From NCBI RefSeq assembly GCF_900091615.1, contig NZ_FMIA01000002.1, positions 5,952,001 through 6,016,000 of the forward strand: a stretch of DNA of 64,000 nucleotides, written 5' to 3'. Made by a program: the position numbers and the translations under genes. How positions within the stretch are numbered: the first letter of the stretch is position 1; every line of letters starts with the position of its first letter. The notes below the pieces were generated by a model that was not told where the DNA came from, did not search any database, and saw only the letters and a list, made by a program, of their open reading frames with translations. This document shows positions 35,336 through 43,370 of the stretch, in pieces. This DNA comes from Micromonospora yangpuensis (lineage in GTDB: Bacteria > Actinomycetota > Actinomycetes > Mycobacteriales > Micromonosporaceae).

Positions 35336-36232
35336 GTGACGCTACACCAGGACGAGGTTCCCATCGACGAGACGATCGTCAGGTCGCTGCTGGCGGAGCA
35401 GTGCCCGCAGTGGGCCGGTCTGCCACTGTCGCCGGCGGGTGCCGGCACCGACAACGTGATGTACCGGCTCGGCGAAGAACTGCTGGTACGGCTGCCGCGT
35501 ACCGCCGAGAAGGCCGGACCGTTGCGCAAGGAGCAGCAGTGGTTGCCGCGGCTGGCGCCGCTGCTGGCGTGTGTGGTCCCCGAGCCCCGGCACGCTGGCA
35601 CGCCCACCAGCGCGTACCCGTTGCCGTGGTCGGTCTACCGGTGGATCGACGGCACCGAGGCCGGACCGGACACCGTCGCGGACTGGTCGTCCTTCGGCAG
35701 CGACCTGGCAGCCGTCGTCCGCGAGCTGCACGGCATCGATCTGATGGGGGCGACCCGCACGGGCGACCTGGGCGGGTACCGGGGAGGCAGCATGCGGGCC
35801 TGCGACGAGTGGGTCGGCAGCGCCCTCGCCGACTGCCGGGCCCTCGTCGGCGGGGAGCTCGACGTCGAGCCCCTGCAACGGTGGTGGCGGGCCGCGCTCA
35901 CCCTGCCCGAGCCGTCCGGGCCGCAGGTCTGGTTGCACAGCGACCTCAAACCCACAAACCTCCTGGTACGCGCCGGCAGGCTGCACGCGGTCATCGACTT
36001 CGGTGGCCTGTCGATCGGTTTTCCCGACGCCGAGCACGCCCCGGTCTGGGATCTACCCGCCCCGGCCCGTCACGCGTACTGGGATGCCCTCGCCCTGGAC
36101 GAGCTGACCTGGGCCCGGGCCCGCGCCTGGGCCATCGCGGTCGCCGCCAGCGGCATCCCGTACTACTGGCACACCTTTCCGGCATTCGTCGCCGAGTGCC
36201 GCAACCGCCTGGCGGCGATCCTCAACCACTGA
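35336..36232 (+). CDS. Aminoglycoside phosphotransferase (APH)-fold kinase
   Basis: 298 residues. Kinase-like fold with nucleotide-binding loop GTDNVMYRLGEELLVRLP, Brenner motif HSDLKPTNLLV (catalytic Asp and Asn) and IDFGGLSIG in place of DFG/DxD. This large family phosphorylates small molecules (aminoglycosides, macrolides, homoserine, choline and others); nothing here identifies the substrate, so calling it a resistance gene would be unsafe. GTG at 35336, preceded by AAGAAT and six bases, suggests a leaderless message. Confidence 0.88.
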   Translation: MTLHQDEVPIDETIVRSLLAEQCPQWAGLPLSPAGAGTDNVMYRLGEELLVRLPRTAEKAGPLRKEQQWLPRLAPLLACVVPEPRHAGTPTSAYPLPWSVYRWIDGTEAGPDTVADWSSFGSDLAAVVRELHGIDLMGATRTGDLGGYRGGSMRACDEWVGSALADCRALVGGELDVEPLQRWWRAALTLPEPSGPQVWLHSDLKPTNLLVRAGRLHAVIDFGGLSIGFPDAEHAPVWDLPAPARHAYWDALALDELTWARARAWAIAVAASGIPYYWHTFPAFVAECRNRLAAILNH

Positions 36233-36260
36233 ACTCAGTCATCTCCCGTAAGCTCGCCTC

Positions 36261-37040
36261 GTGACGACCCAGGGAGGGCAGACGGGGCAGGTCATGCGTG
36301 ACTCCACCCTGGTCACCCTGTCGGATGTTCCGGTCGATGCGGTCGAGCACGGCGGGGTGGGGTTCGACGACCTGGACGGCCTCGATCTCGGCTCACCCAG
36401 CCCAACTGACCTGCCGCTGTTCCTGCAGCAGCACGAGAACGAGAAGGCCCGTAAGCGGGCCACCGAACGTCGGCGCTACGCGCGGGTACGAGCTGCGCTC
36501 AAGGGCGAGGAAGCCGACCCGGCGGTGGCCCTACGCCGTACCCCTCGGGACGACACCGATCCGCAGGTCGTCACCGCACGGGCCGCCCTGCGACGGCACC
36601 TGGCCCGCAAGGAGGCCGCACGCGACGGCCAGGACCCCGATCCGGGTGCGGCGCTGCGCCGCAGACCCAACGGCGCAACGCCCGAACCGAGCGGCGTTCG
36701 CCGTCGTCAACGACGTGACGACGACGACCCGAAAGTGGTCGCCCGGCGGGCGACGATGCGACGACACTTCGCGCGCAAGCGAGCCGCACTCACCGGCGAT
36801 CCACCCGACCCGGACATTGCCCTGCGCATCAAGCGGCGCGACGCTGGCGCCGGCCCGGCGTCCGCCCCGAGTACCGCCACCGCAGAGCGGCCGGAGAGCA
36901 CCACGCCCGTCGCTCTCGCCGCCGCCCTCACCAGCCCCGGGCAGAACCGGACCGGCTCCCGGCCCGCCCCGGCCAGGCCCCCGCAGTCGGCTGCGACGCC
37001 GAGCGGCACGGTGGGTCGCCGGATGTCTGTCGGACGGTGA
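36261..37040 (+). CDS. Highly charged repeat protein, unknown function
   Basis: 259 residues, not recognised. Acidic start (GVGFDDLDGLDLGSPSPTDL), then three imperfect repeats of ~50 residues built on ARVRAALKGEEADPAVALRR, HLARKEAARDGQDPDPGAAL and HFARKRAALTGDPPDPDIAL, rich in Arg, Lys and Asp, ending in a Pro/Ala tail. Such composition fits a nucleic-acid or polyanion-binding, largely helical protein. No signal peptide or membrane segment. GTG at 36261 comes six bases after TAAGCT (leaderless). Confidence 0.7.
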   Translation: MTTQGGQTGQVMRDSTLVTLSDVPVDAVEHGGVGFDDLDGLDLGSPSPTDLPLFLQQHENEKARKRATERRRYARVRAALKGEEADPAVALRRTPRDDTDPQVVTARAALRRHLARKEAARDGQDPDPGAALRRRPNGATPEPSGVRRRQRRDDDDPKVVARRATMRRHFARKRAALTGDPPDPDIALRIKRRDAGAGPASAPSTATAERPESTTPVALAAALTSPGQNRTGSRPAPARPPQSAATPSGTVGRRMSVGR

Positions 37041-37062
37041 GGTTGGCGGCGGCGATCCGCAT

Positions 37063-37566
37063 TCAGGGCTGCGGGGTGTCCAGGGAGATCTCGGCGTGCA
37101 CCCGGTCGCCGTCCTCGCGGAGTTTCGCGCCGAGTTTGCGCAGCACCGCGAGGGCGTGGACGTTGTCCGGGGTGGTCTCGGCGACCACGGTGTGCATGCC
37201 GGCCGCCGCGGCGGCGTGGAGCAGCTCCCGTAGGGCTGCCGCGCCGAGGCCCTGACCGCGGGCCGAGCGGCCGAGCCACATCCCGGTCTCCACAGTCCCG
37301 GGCTCGTCCCGGCGGGCCATCCGGACCATGCCGACGACCTCACCGGCGGCGAGGATCGCGTACATCCGGGTGCGGGTGGGGCCGTCCAGGCCGCCGAAGC
37401 TGGCCCGGTGGAACTCGCGGAACGCGTCCCGGCGGGCCAACGACCAGCCGGCCGGGGCGGCCACCGGGGGCATGACGTCCTCGGGGTCGGCCTCGGCCGC
37501 CGCCACCGAGAGCAACGGCTCCAGGTTGCGCTCGTCCACCGGCTCCAGCCGTACCGCACCCGCCAC
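37063..37566 (-). CDS. GNAT family N-acetyltransferase (RimJ/RimL-like)
   Basis: 167 residues from the GTG at 37566, chosen because VAGAVRLEPVDERNLEPLLS is where homologous proteins begin; a longer reading to 37698 exists and the start is uncertain. GNAT core: MVRMARRDEPGTVETGMWLG, RSARGQGLGAAALRELLHAA (acetyl-CoA loop Q-G-x-G), PDNVHALAVLRKLGAKL. Faces the charged repeat gene tail to tail. Substrate unknown. Confidence 0.8.
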   Translation of the reverse strand: MAGAVRLEPVDERNLEPLLSVAAAEADPEDVMPPVAAPAGWSLARRDAFREFHRASFGGLDGPTRTRMYAILAAGEVVGMVRMARRDEPGTVETGMWLGRSARGQGLGAAALRELLHAAAAAGMHTVVAETTPDNVHALAVLRKLGAKLREDGDRVHAEISLDTPQP

Positions 37567-37714
37567 GTGCCGCAGTCTGCCGCGCCGGGTCGCCGTCGTC
37601 CACCCCGACACCCACCGTCTGCCGGTACGGCGAGGGTGATACGGCCGGTCGGACCAGGCGTGTTCCACCTCACCCTCCGGTGGCAAAAGCCGATTCACGG
37701 ATTAACCTACTAAC

Positions 37715-37731
37715 CCGATAGGCATTATCGG
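37715..37731. promoter_or_regulatory. Inverted repeat upstream of metN
   Basis: CCGATA-N5-TATCGG, ending five bases before the metN ATG at 37737 and overlapping a possible -10 (CATTAT). A repressor bound here would block initiation. No SAM riboswitch is seen in front of this operon, so control by a protein is likely. Confidence 0.5.
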
Positions 37732-37736
37732 AAGTC

Positions 37737-38750
37737 ATGTCCGTTCCCGAAACACACCGACGAGGACCCCACGTGATCGAGTTGGACGGGCTGCGCCGGA
37801 CGTACCGCGCCAAGGGGCGCCCGGTCGTCGCGGTCGACGGCGTCGACCTCGCCGTACGCGCCGGTGAGGTCTTCGGCGTGGTGGGCCGCAGCGGAGCTGG
37901 TAAGAGTACCCTCCTGCGCTGCGTCAACCTGCTGGAACGCCCCGATGAGGGCCGCGTCACGGTCGACGGGGTCGAGCTGACCGGGCTGGCCGGTGACCGG
38001 CTGCGCGCCGCCCGGCAGCGGATCGGCATGATCCACCAACACTTCGCACTGCTCAGCTCGCGTACCGCCGCCGGCAACGTGGCCTTCGCCCTGGAAGTGA
38101 TGGGCGTGGGCCGGGCGGAACGGGCCCGTCGGGTGGCCGAACTGCTCGACCTGGTCGGGCTCGCCGACCGGGCCGACGCCTACCCGGCGCAGCTCTCCGG
38201 CGGGCAGAAGCAGCGGGTGGGCATCGCCCGCGCCCTCGCCGGCCGCCCCAAGGTGCTCCTCTCCGACGAGGCCACCTCGGCGCTCGACCCGGAGACCACC
38301 CGGTCGATCCTCGGCCTGCTGCGCGACCTCAACCAGCGCCTGGGCCTGACCATCCTGCTGATCACCCACGAGATGGACGTGGTGAAGCGGCTCTGCGACT
38401 CGGCCGCCGTCATGCGCGACGGGCGGATCACCGAGTCCGGCCGGGTCACCGAGCTGATCGCCCGACCCGGTTCGGAGCTGGCCGCCGAGGTGTTCCCGCT
38501 CGGCCCGCCGCCGGTCCTGCCGGACACCACGGTCGTCGACGTCACCGTCACCTCCGACGACCAGCCCTTCGTCGCCGACCTCGCCCGCCGGTACGACCTG
38601 GACGTACGGATCCTGGGCGGCGCGGTGGAGCAGCTCGCCGGTGGCCGGGCCGGACGGCTACGCCTGGCGCTGCCCGGCAACCCCGAACAGACCGCCCCCG
38701 CCGTGGCCCACCTGCGCGCCACCGGGCTGACCGTGGAGGTGCCGGCATGA
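37737..38750 (+). CDS. metN: Methionine ABC importer ATP-binding protein MetN
   Basis: 337 residues. ABC ATPase with GRSGAGKSTLLRCVNLLERP, LSGGQKQRVGIARALA, VLLSDEATSALDPET and THEMDVVKRL; the SDEATSALDP form and the C-terminal NIL domain (about 265-337, DVTVTSDDQPFVADLARRYD), which senses methionine and inhibits transport, identify MetN. First gene of metNIQ. It supplies methionine to a cell whose threonine synthase is under SAM control elsewhere in this window. Confidence 0.94.
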   Translation: MSVPETHRRGPHVIELDGLRRTYRAKGRPVVAVDGVDLAVRAGEVFGVVGRSGAGKSTLLRCVNLLERPDEGRVTVDGVELTGLAGDRLRAARQRIGMIHQHFALLSSRTAAGNVAFALEVMGVGRAERARRVAELLDLVGLADRADAYPAQLSGGQKQRVGIARALAGRPKVLLSDEATSALDPETTRSILGLLRDLNQRLGLTILLITHEMDVVKRLCDSAAVMRDGRITESGRVTELIARPGSELAAEVFPLGPPPVLPDTTVVDVTVTSDDQPFVADLARRYDLDVRILGGAVEQLAGGRAGRLRLALPGNPEQTAPAVAHLRATGLTVEVPA

Positions 38751-39403
38751 TCGCCCCGGACCTGGTCGAGCTGCTCTGGCAGGGGCTGCGCGAGACGGCG
38801 TACATGGTGGGGGTGGCGGCCCTGCTCGCGGCGCTCGGCGGGCTGCTGGTCGGCGTCGGACTGGTGCTCACCGATGCCGGCGGCCTGCTGGCCGCCCGGC
38901 CGGTGAACGTGCTGCTCGGCATCGTGGTCAACATCGGGCGTTCGCTGCCGTTCATCATCCTGCTGGTGGCGATCATCCCGTTCACCCGGGCGGTGGTCGG
39001 CACCACCATCGGCACCACCGCGGCGATCGTGCCGCTGACGGTCAGTGCGATCCCGTTCTACGCCCGGATCGTGGAGACCGCCCTGCGCGAGGTGGACCGG
39101 GACGTCGTCGCCGCCGCCCACGCGATGGGCGCCAACCGCCGGCAGATCGTCGGCAAGGTGCTGCTCCGCGAGGCCCGGCCGGGCCTGGTCGCCGGGCTCA
39201 CCCTCACCGTGGTCGCGCTGATCGGCTACTCGGCGATGGCCGGGGTGATCGGCGGCGGCGGCCTCGGTGACCTCGCGCTGCGCTACGGCTACCAGCGTTT
39301 CGAGAACGACATCATGATCGCCACCGTGGTGCTGCTGGTGGCGTTCGTCCAACTCGTCCAGATGGTCGGCGACATCCTCGCCCGCCGCCTGGCCCACCGA
39401 TAG
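38747..39403 (+). CDS. metI: Methionine ABC importer permease MetI
   Basis: 218 residues with five to six membrane helices and the binding-protein-dependent permease loop EVDRDVVAAAHAMGANRRQI followed by VLLREARPGLVAG (EAA motif). MVGVAALLAALGGLLVGVGL and NIGRSLPFIILLVAIIPFTR match MetI. The ATG at 38747 overlaps the metN stop by four bases. It forms the membrane channel with MetN and MetQ. Confidence 0.95.
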   Translation: MIAPDLVELLWQGLRETAYMVGVAALLAALGGLLVGVGLVLTDAGGLLAARPVNVLLGIVVNIGRSLPFIILLVAIIPFTRAVVGTTIGTTAAIVPLTVSAIPFYARIVETALREVDRDVVAAAHAMGANRRQIVGKVLLREARPGLVAGLTLTVVALIGYSAMAGVIGGGGLGDLALRYGYQRFENDIMIATVVLLVAFVQLVQMVGDILARRLAHR

Positions 39404-39429
39404 ACCAACTCCGAAGAAGGGCACCCATC

Positions 39430-40251
39430 GTGCGACGCCTCACCGCAGTACTCGCCGCGACCACGCTCGTCCTGGGCCTCGCCGCCTGCGGATCCGACGA
39501 CTCCGACAGCAGCGCGGCGTCGCCGGACGCCCCGCTGAAGGTCGGCGTCAGCCCGGTGCCGCACGGCGAGATCCTCACCTACATCAAGGACAACCTGGCC
39601 GCCGGAGCCGGACTCAACCTGGAGATCGTCGAGTTCACCGACTACGTGCAGCCCAACCGCGCGCTCGAGGAGAAGCAGCTCGACGCCAACTACTTCCAGA
39701 CCGTGCCGTACCTGGAGACCGAGAAGCAGGCCAAGGGCTACCAGTTCACCGCGCTCTCCCCGGTGCACATCGAACCGCTCGGCCTGTACTCGAAGAAGAC
39801 CGAGACCCTCGCCGAGCTGCCGGAACGCGCGGTGGTGGCGATCCCGAACGACCCGACCAACTCCGGCCGGGCGCTCAACCTGCTCGCCCAGCACGGGGTC
39901 ATCACCCTGCGCGACGGGGCCGGGACCTCCGCGACCCAGCGGGACGTCACCGACAACCCGAAGCAGCTCCAGTTCCGGGAGCTGGAGGCGGCCCAGCTGC
40001 CGCGCAGCCTGGACGACACCGACGCCTCGGTGATCAACGGCAACTACGCCATCGAGGCCGGGCTGAAGCCGGCCACCGACGCGCTCGCGCTGGAGAAGGC
40101 CGAGAACAACCCGAACGCCAACCTGGTGGTGGTCCGCGACGGCGACCAGGACGACCCGCGCGTGGTGAAGCTGGAGGAGCTGCTGCACTCCGCCGAGGTC
40201 AAGACGTTCATCGAGGGCAAGTACCAGGGCTCGGTGCTGCCCGCCTTCTGA
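39430..40251 (+). CDS. metQ: Methionine-binding lipoprotein MetQ
   Basis: 273 residues. Lipoprotein signal with lipobox LGLAACG, then a NlpA-family binding domain: LKVGVSPVPHGEILTYIKDN, EIVEFTDYVQPNRALEEKQL, DANYFQTVPYLE, VAIPNDPTNSGRALNLLAQH, VINGNYAIEAGL. Binds D/L-methionine at the cell surface and delivers it to MetI. GTG start at 39430, 26 bases after metI. A weak hairpin (40257-40275) follows. Confidence 0.95.
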   Translation: MRRLTAVLAATTLVLGLAACGSDDSDSSAASPDAPLKVGVSPVPHGEILTYIKDNLAAGAGLNLEIVEFTDYVQPNRALEEKQLDANYFQTVPYLETEKQAKGYQFTALSPVHIEPLGLYSKKTETLAELPERAVVAIPNDPTNSGRALNLLAQHGVITLRDGAGTSATQRDVTDNPKQLQFRELEAAQLPRSLDDTDASVINGNYAIEAGLKPATDALALEKAENNPNANLVVVRDGDQDDPRVVKLEELLHSAEVKTFIEGKYQGSVLPAF

Positions 40252-40256
40252 TCCAG

Positions 40257-40275
40257 AGCGGGAGGTCCGCCCGCT
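40257..40275 (+). terminator. Weak hairpin after metQ
   Basis: AGCGGG with CCCGCT around a seven-base loop, just past the metQ stop. Possible terminator of metNIQ. The rest of the 199-base gap to 40450 shows a second small palindrome (GGTGCC-TG-GGCACC) but no gene. Confidence 0.4.
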
Positions 40276-40450
40276 GCCGGGTATCCGCACCGGTGCCTGG
40301 GCACCCCGCCGCCCCTCGGACATCGGCCGCAGACGGGAAAGCCGCAACTATCGGCTGCCGATCGATGACGGAAGGTAACTTCAGTCTCGGTCGGCAGCCT
40401 CGCCGCGGTTCGGCGGGGAGCCAGTTCGTCGCGACGGGGGGAGAACGCAG

Positions 40451-40666
40451 ATGCTGGAGCGGCTGCCCGAGTCCGGGTTCAAGGCCGAGCACGCGGACCT
40501 GGCGGGTTTCGTCAGCATCGGTCTCTCCTTCACCAGCTGGTTCCTGTCGAAGCACCTGGAGCGGGCCGGGGTCTCGCGGGCCGACCGCTGGGGCATCTTC
40601 ATCGGCGAGTGGGCCCCGACGTTCTTCGCGATCGGCAACGGCCTACGCAGCTACGAGAAGCACTGA
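40451..40666 (+). CDS. Small hypothetical protein
   Basis: 71 residues, unknown. MLERLPESGFKAEHADLAGF, then a moderately hydrophobic stretch (VSIGLSFTSWFLSKHLERAG) and IFIGEWAPTFFAIGNGLRSY. Similar small proteins are widespread in actinomycetes; it may be a membrane-associated peptide. A purine-rich GGGGGGAGAACGCAG leader precedes the ATG. Ends three bases before the convergent DUF3263 gene. Confidence 0.7.
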   Translation: MLERLPESGFKAEHADLAGFVSIGLSFTSWFLSKHLERAGVSRADRWGIFIGEWAPTFFAIGNGLRSYEKH

Positions 40667-40669
40667 CGG

Positions 40670-41059
40670 TCAACGACGCCGGTTGCGGGCCCGCGAGGAG
40701 CGCAACCGGCGCAGCCGGCCGATCAGCAGCGGCTCGGCCGCGAGCGCGGCCGGATTGTCCAGCAGCCCGTTGAGCAACTGGTAGTAACGGGTCGCGGAGA
40801 GGCCGAAGGAATCCCGGATCGCCTGCTCCTTCGCGCCGGCATGCCGCCACCACTGCTGTTCGAACGCGAGGATGCGCCGCTCCCGCTCGTTGAGCGCGGG
40901 GGCCGGCTCAGCGCCCGCCGAGGTCGAGGTCGCCTCGACGGTACGACCGGCAGTCTGCGCGACCTCGGCGCTGGCCGCGGGAACCTGCTCGGCGTCGGGG
41001 GCGGTGCGGGGTGGTGGGACGCTGACCCCGGTGGTCGGAGCGGCGTCGGGGGGCTGCAT
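40670..41059 (-). CDS. DUF3263 domain protein
   Basis: 129 residues. The N-terminal ~60 are disordered (Pro/Ala/Thr). The C-terminus is the DUF3263 domain: LNERERRILAFEQQWWRHAG, AKEQAIRDSFGLSATRYYQL, LNGLLDNPAALAAEPLLIGR, with a sigma-like/HTH appearance and a basic tail. The domain is actinobacteria-specific and usually encoded as a single gene; function unknown. ATG at 41059 chosen because a longer reading has no support. Confidence 0.85.
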   Translation of the reverse strand: MQPPDAAPTTGVSVPPPRTAPDAEQVPAASAEVAQTAGRTVEATSTSAGAEPAPALNERERRILAFEQQWWRHAGAKEQAIRDSFGLSATRYYQLLNGLLDNPAALAAEPLLIGRLRRLRSSRARNRRR

Positions 41060-41213
41060 GGCGCTCCTCACGAGAGACGGGACCGGCCGGCACAGGCCAC
41101 GCCAACCGGTGATGACCAGCGTAACCAGGGCAGACCCCGAACGCATCAGCCGGCACGGCGGGACGCCGCCAGGCGGTTCCCCGGTCGATCAGGGAACCGC
41201 CTGGCGCCAACTG

Positions 41214-42227
41214 TCAGGCGATGTCGCGCCGACGCATCGTCCACAGCGCCGCGCCGAGGATCACCACCAGGCCGACGGTGAACAGGACCGAGGAGTGCTG
41301 CCAGGTGACGTCGAAGGTGGCCGGCTCACACTCACCGGTATAGCTGGCACTGCACGCCTGCCAGTCCTGCAGGGTGACCTTCTGCTGCAGCCAGGCCACC
41401 GCGTACGTCGGCAGCAGCCACGCCTCGACGAACCGTACGTTGGCCATGGCGAGCAGGATGCCCAGGCCGGACTGGCCCACCACCACCAGCCCGATCGCCC
41501 CGCCGAGGGCCATCGCGGTGTGCCGGCCCAGCGAGGCCAGTCCGAATCCGCAGGCCGCCACGACCAGCACCAGCAGCAACGCGCGCAGCCCGGTCAGGGC
41601 GAACGACTGCCAGACCCCCGAGGTCATCTGCTCGGTGCTGCCCCGGAAGGTGGCGGTCAGCCACAACCCGGCGGTCCAGAGCAACGCGGTGGGCACGGTC
41701 ACCGCCAGCACCCCGGTGAGCAGCGCCGCCAGCTTGGTGAGCAGTACGGTCAGCCGTCGCGGTCGCCACAGCAGCAGGTTCATCATGCCGCCGCTGCTCC
41801 ACTCCGCCCCGACGAACGACGCCCCGACGGCGAACCCGACCATCGCCAGGATCCCGGTGAACGCCACCGCCAGTTCCTCGAAACTGCCGCGCAGGTCGAA
41901 CGTGGCGGGCAGGAACCACTCCGTCTCGAAGCTCTCCCGGGGCGGTGCCTCGATGGCCGCGCAGTCCGGCGGGTACCGCTCGTCGTCGGCACCGCTGGCC
42001 CTGGCCCGCTCGCAGTCGGCGCGTTCCCGCTCGGCCCAGCGGACCTGCTCCTGGTAGTTCTGCTCCGCCTGTCGTTCGGCCCGCGCGAGCTGCTCCGCGC
42101 CGATCTTCTGGTTGGTGGCGAACAGCCCCACCACCACCGCGGCCAGCACCAGCAGGCCGAGCAGCGTCATATACCGGGTGAACCGCCGCTTGACCAGCCG
42201 GCGCAACTCCGTACGGTAGAGGCTCAC
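41214..42227 (-). CDS. ABC-2 type transporter permease
   Basis: 337 residues with about six membrane helices; the first (YMTLLGLLVLAAVVVGLFAT) is followed by a charged outside loop with four cysteines, two of them in RADCERARASG and YPPDCAA. Core motif SFVGAEWSSGGMMNLLLWRP is typical of ABC-2 exporters of actinomycetes. The GTG at 42227 overlaps the ATPase stop (GTGA); another GTG at 42236 is possible. Works with the ATPase encoded upstream. Confidence 0.9.
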   Translation of the reverse strand: MSLYRTELRRLVKRRFTRYMTLLGLLVLAAVVVGLFATNQKIGAEQLARAERQAEQNYQEQVRWAERERADCERARASGADDERYPPDCAAIEAPPRESFETEWFLPATFDLRGSFEELAVAFTGILAMVGFAVGASFVGAEWSSGGMMNLLLWRPRRLTVLLTKLAALLTGVLAVTVPTALLWTAGLWLTATFRGSTEQMTSGVWQSFALTGLRALLLVLVVAACGFGLASLGRHTAMALGGAIGLVVVGQSGLGILLAMANVRFVEAWLLPTYAVAWLQQKVTLQDWQACSASYTGECEPATFDVTWQHSSVLFTVGLVVILGAALWTMRRRDIA

Positions 42228-43216
42228 GCGCCCCACCCTCCCCCCGCGCCGCCGACCTTCGTGGACTCGTCGACCTGCCGGTGCTGACCGGGAACCGGTG
42301 CCGTGGCGGTCAGTTCGAGGAAGACGCTCTCCAGGTCCACGGCGACCGGAGCCAGCTCGCTGACGTAGAGGCCCTGCTCGGCCAGGAGCCGGCTGACCAT
42401 CGCCGGCTTGTCCACCCCGGCCAGCATCAGGTGGTCGGGGTGGCCGGTGACGGTGACTCCGGCGCGTACCAGGGTGTCGGTGGCGACGGGCAGGTCGCTG
42501 GCGGCCTCCAGGCGGACCCGGAGCGCGGCGGTGGAGTGCTGCGCCAGCACCTGCTCGACCGGGCCGAACGCGACCCGGCGGCCCAGCGAAATGATGGTGA
42601 CCGAGTCGCAGATGAGCTGGATCTCGCCGAGGATGTGGCTGGAGAGCACCACCGTCATCCCGGACTCGGCGAGGTTGCGGGTCAGGGTCCGCATCTCCCG
42701 GATGCCGCCGGGGTCGAGGCCGTTGGCGGGCTCGTCGAGGATCAGCAGCTTCGGGTTCTTGAGCAGTGCCGAGGCGACCGCGAGGCGCTGCTTCATGCCC
42801 AGCGAGTACGTCTTGACCCGCTCGCCGGCGCGGTCGCGCAGCCCGACCAGTTCCAGCACCTCGTCGACCCGCTGCTGCGGCACCTCGCCCGCGCCGGCCA
42901 GCAGCGACAGGGTGTCCCGGGCGGTGAAGTGCGCGAAGAACTGCGGGCTCTCCACGATCGCGCCGACCTGGCCGGCGACCGCGGCCAGCGCCGCCGGCAC
43001 CTCGTGGCCGAGGATGCCCATCCGGCCGCCGTCGGGGCGGATCAACCCGAGCAGGGTACGCAGCGTGGTGGTCTTGCCCGACCCGTTGGGCCCCAGGAAG
43101 CCGTGCACCTGGCCCGCCTCGACCCGCATGTCGAAGCCGTCGAGCGCGTGGCGGGTGCCGCGTCGACGACTTCGGTACGTCTTACGGAGTCCCTCTATCT
43201 CCAGGACAGCCGGCAA
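42224..43216 (-). CDS. ABC transporter ATP-binding protein (ABC-2/BcrA type)
   Basis: 330 residues. Walker A GPNGSGKTTTLRTLLGLIRP, signature YSLGMKQRLAVASALL, Walker B LLILDEPANGLDPGG, and a C-terminal ~90-residue regulatory tail, as in BcrA/DrrA-like exporters. TTG start at 43216 chosen because GGGGAGGTG lies just upstream and the protein then begins AVLEIEGLRKTYRS. A pair of 14-bp direct repeats upstream probably holds the operon regulator. Confidence 0.9.
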   Translation of the reverse strand: MPAVLEIEGLRKTYRSRRRGTRHALDGFDMRVEAGQVHGFLGPNGSGKTTTLRTLLGLIRPDGGRMGILGHEVPAALAAVAGQVGAIVESPQFFAHFTARDTLSLLAGAGEVPQQRVDEVLELVGLRDRAGERVKTYSLGMKQRLAVASALLKNPKLLILDEPANGLDPGGIREMRTLTRNLAESGMTVVLSSHILGEIQLICDSVTIISLGRRVAFGPVEQVLAQHSTAALRVRLEAASDLPVATDTLVRAGVTVTGHPDHLMLAGVDKPAMVSRLLAEQGLYVSELAPVAVDLESVFLELTATAPVPGQHRQVDESTKVGGAGGGWGA

Positions 43217-43258
43217 GGCTGCACCTCCCCCGATCAAGCGTTGGTGACGACGGACACC

Positions 43259-43296
43259 ATACGCGGTATGCAGGTGATGGCAATACTCGGTATGCA
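43259..43296 (-). promoter_or_regulatory. Direct repeat ATACKCGGTATGCA upstream of the ABC-2 operon
   Basis: ATACGCGGTATGCA (43259-43272) and ATACTCGGTATGCA (43283-43296), 24 bases apart, each with internal dyad (ATAC..GTAT). They sit 43-80 bases upstream of the ATPase start. The form recalls operators of PadR or YtrA-type GntR regulators of ABC exporters, but no such regulator gene is adjacent. Confidence 0.6.
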
Positions 43297-43320
43297 TCGG
43301 CGCGTCGGGGAGGAGTGAGC

Positions 43321-43370
43321 AAGGTACCCGGCTCTACCGAAAGCGTTAAGAAGGGGCCCTTCCTTAACGG
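43321..43370 (-). repeat. Dispersed hairpin repeat, copy 6
   Basis: Minus strand: CCGTTAAGGAAGGGGCCCTT then CTTAACGCTTTCGGTAGAGC and CGGGTACC. Begins at the TGA of the DeoR gene. The distal arm has diverged. Confidence 0.85.

Noticed and set aside
35336..36232. Antibiotic-resistance aminoglycoside phosphotransferase
   Set aside because: The fold is shared by kinases of many small molecules; no subfamily residues support resistance.
40262..40450. Possible riboswitch (ydaO-like) between metQ and the 71-residue gene
   Set aside because: Some purine-rich and hairpin-like pieces are present, but the conserved core of no known class could be aligned.
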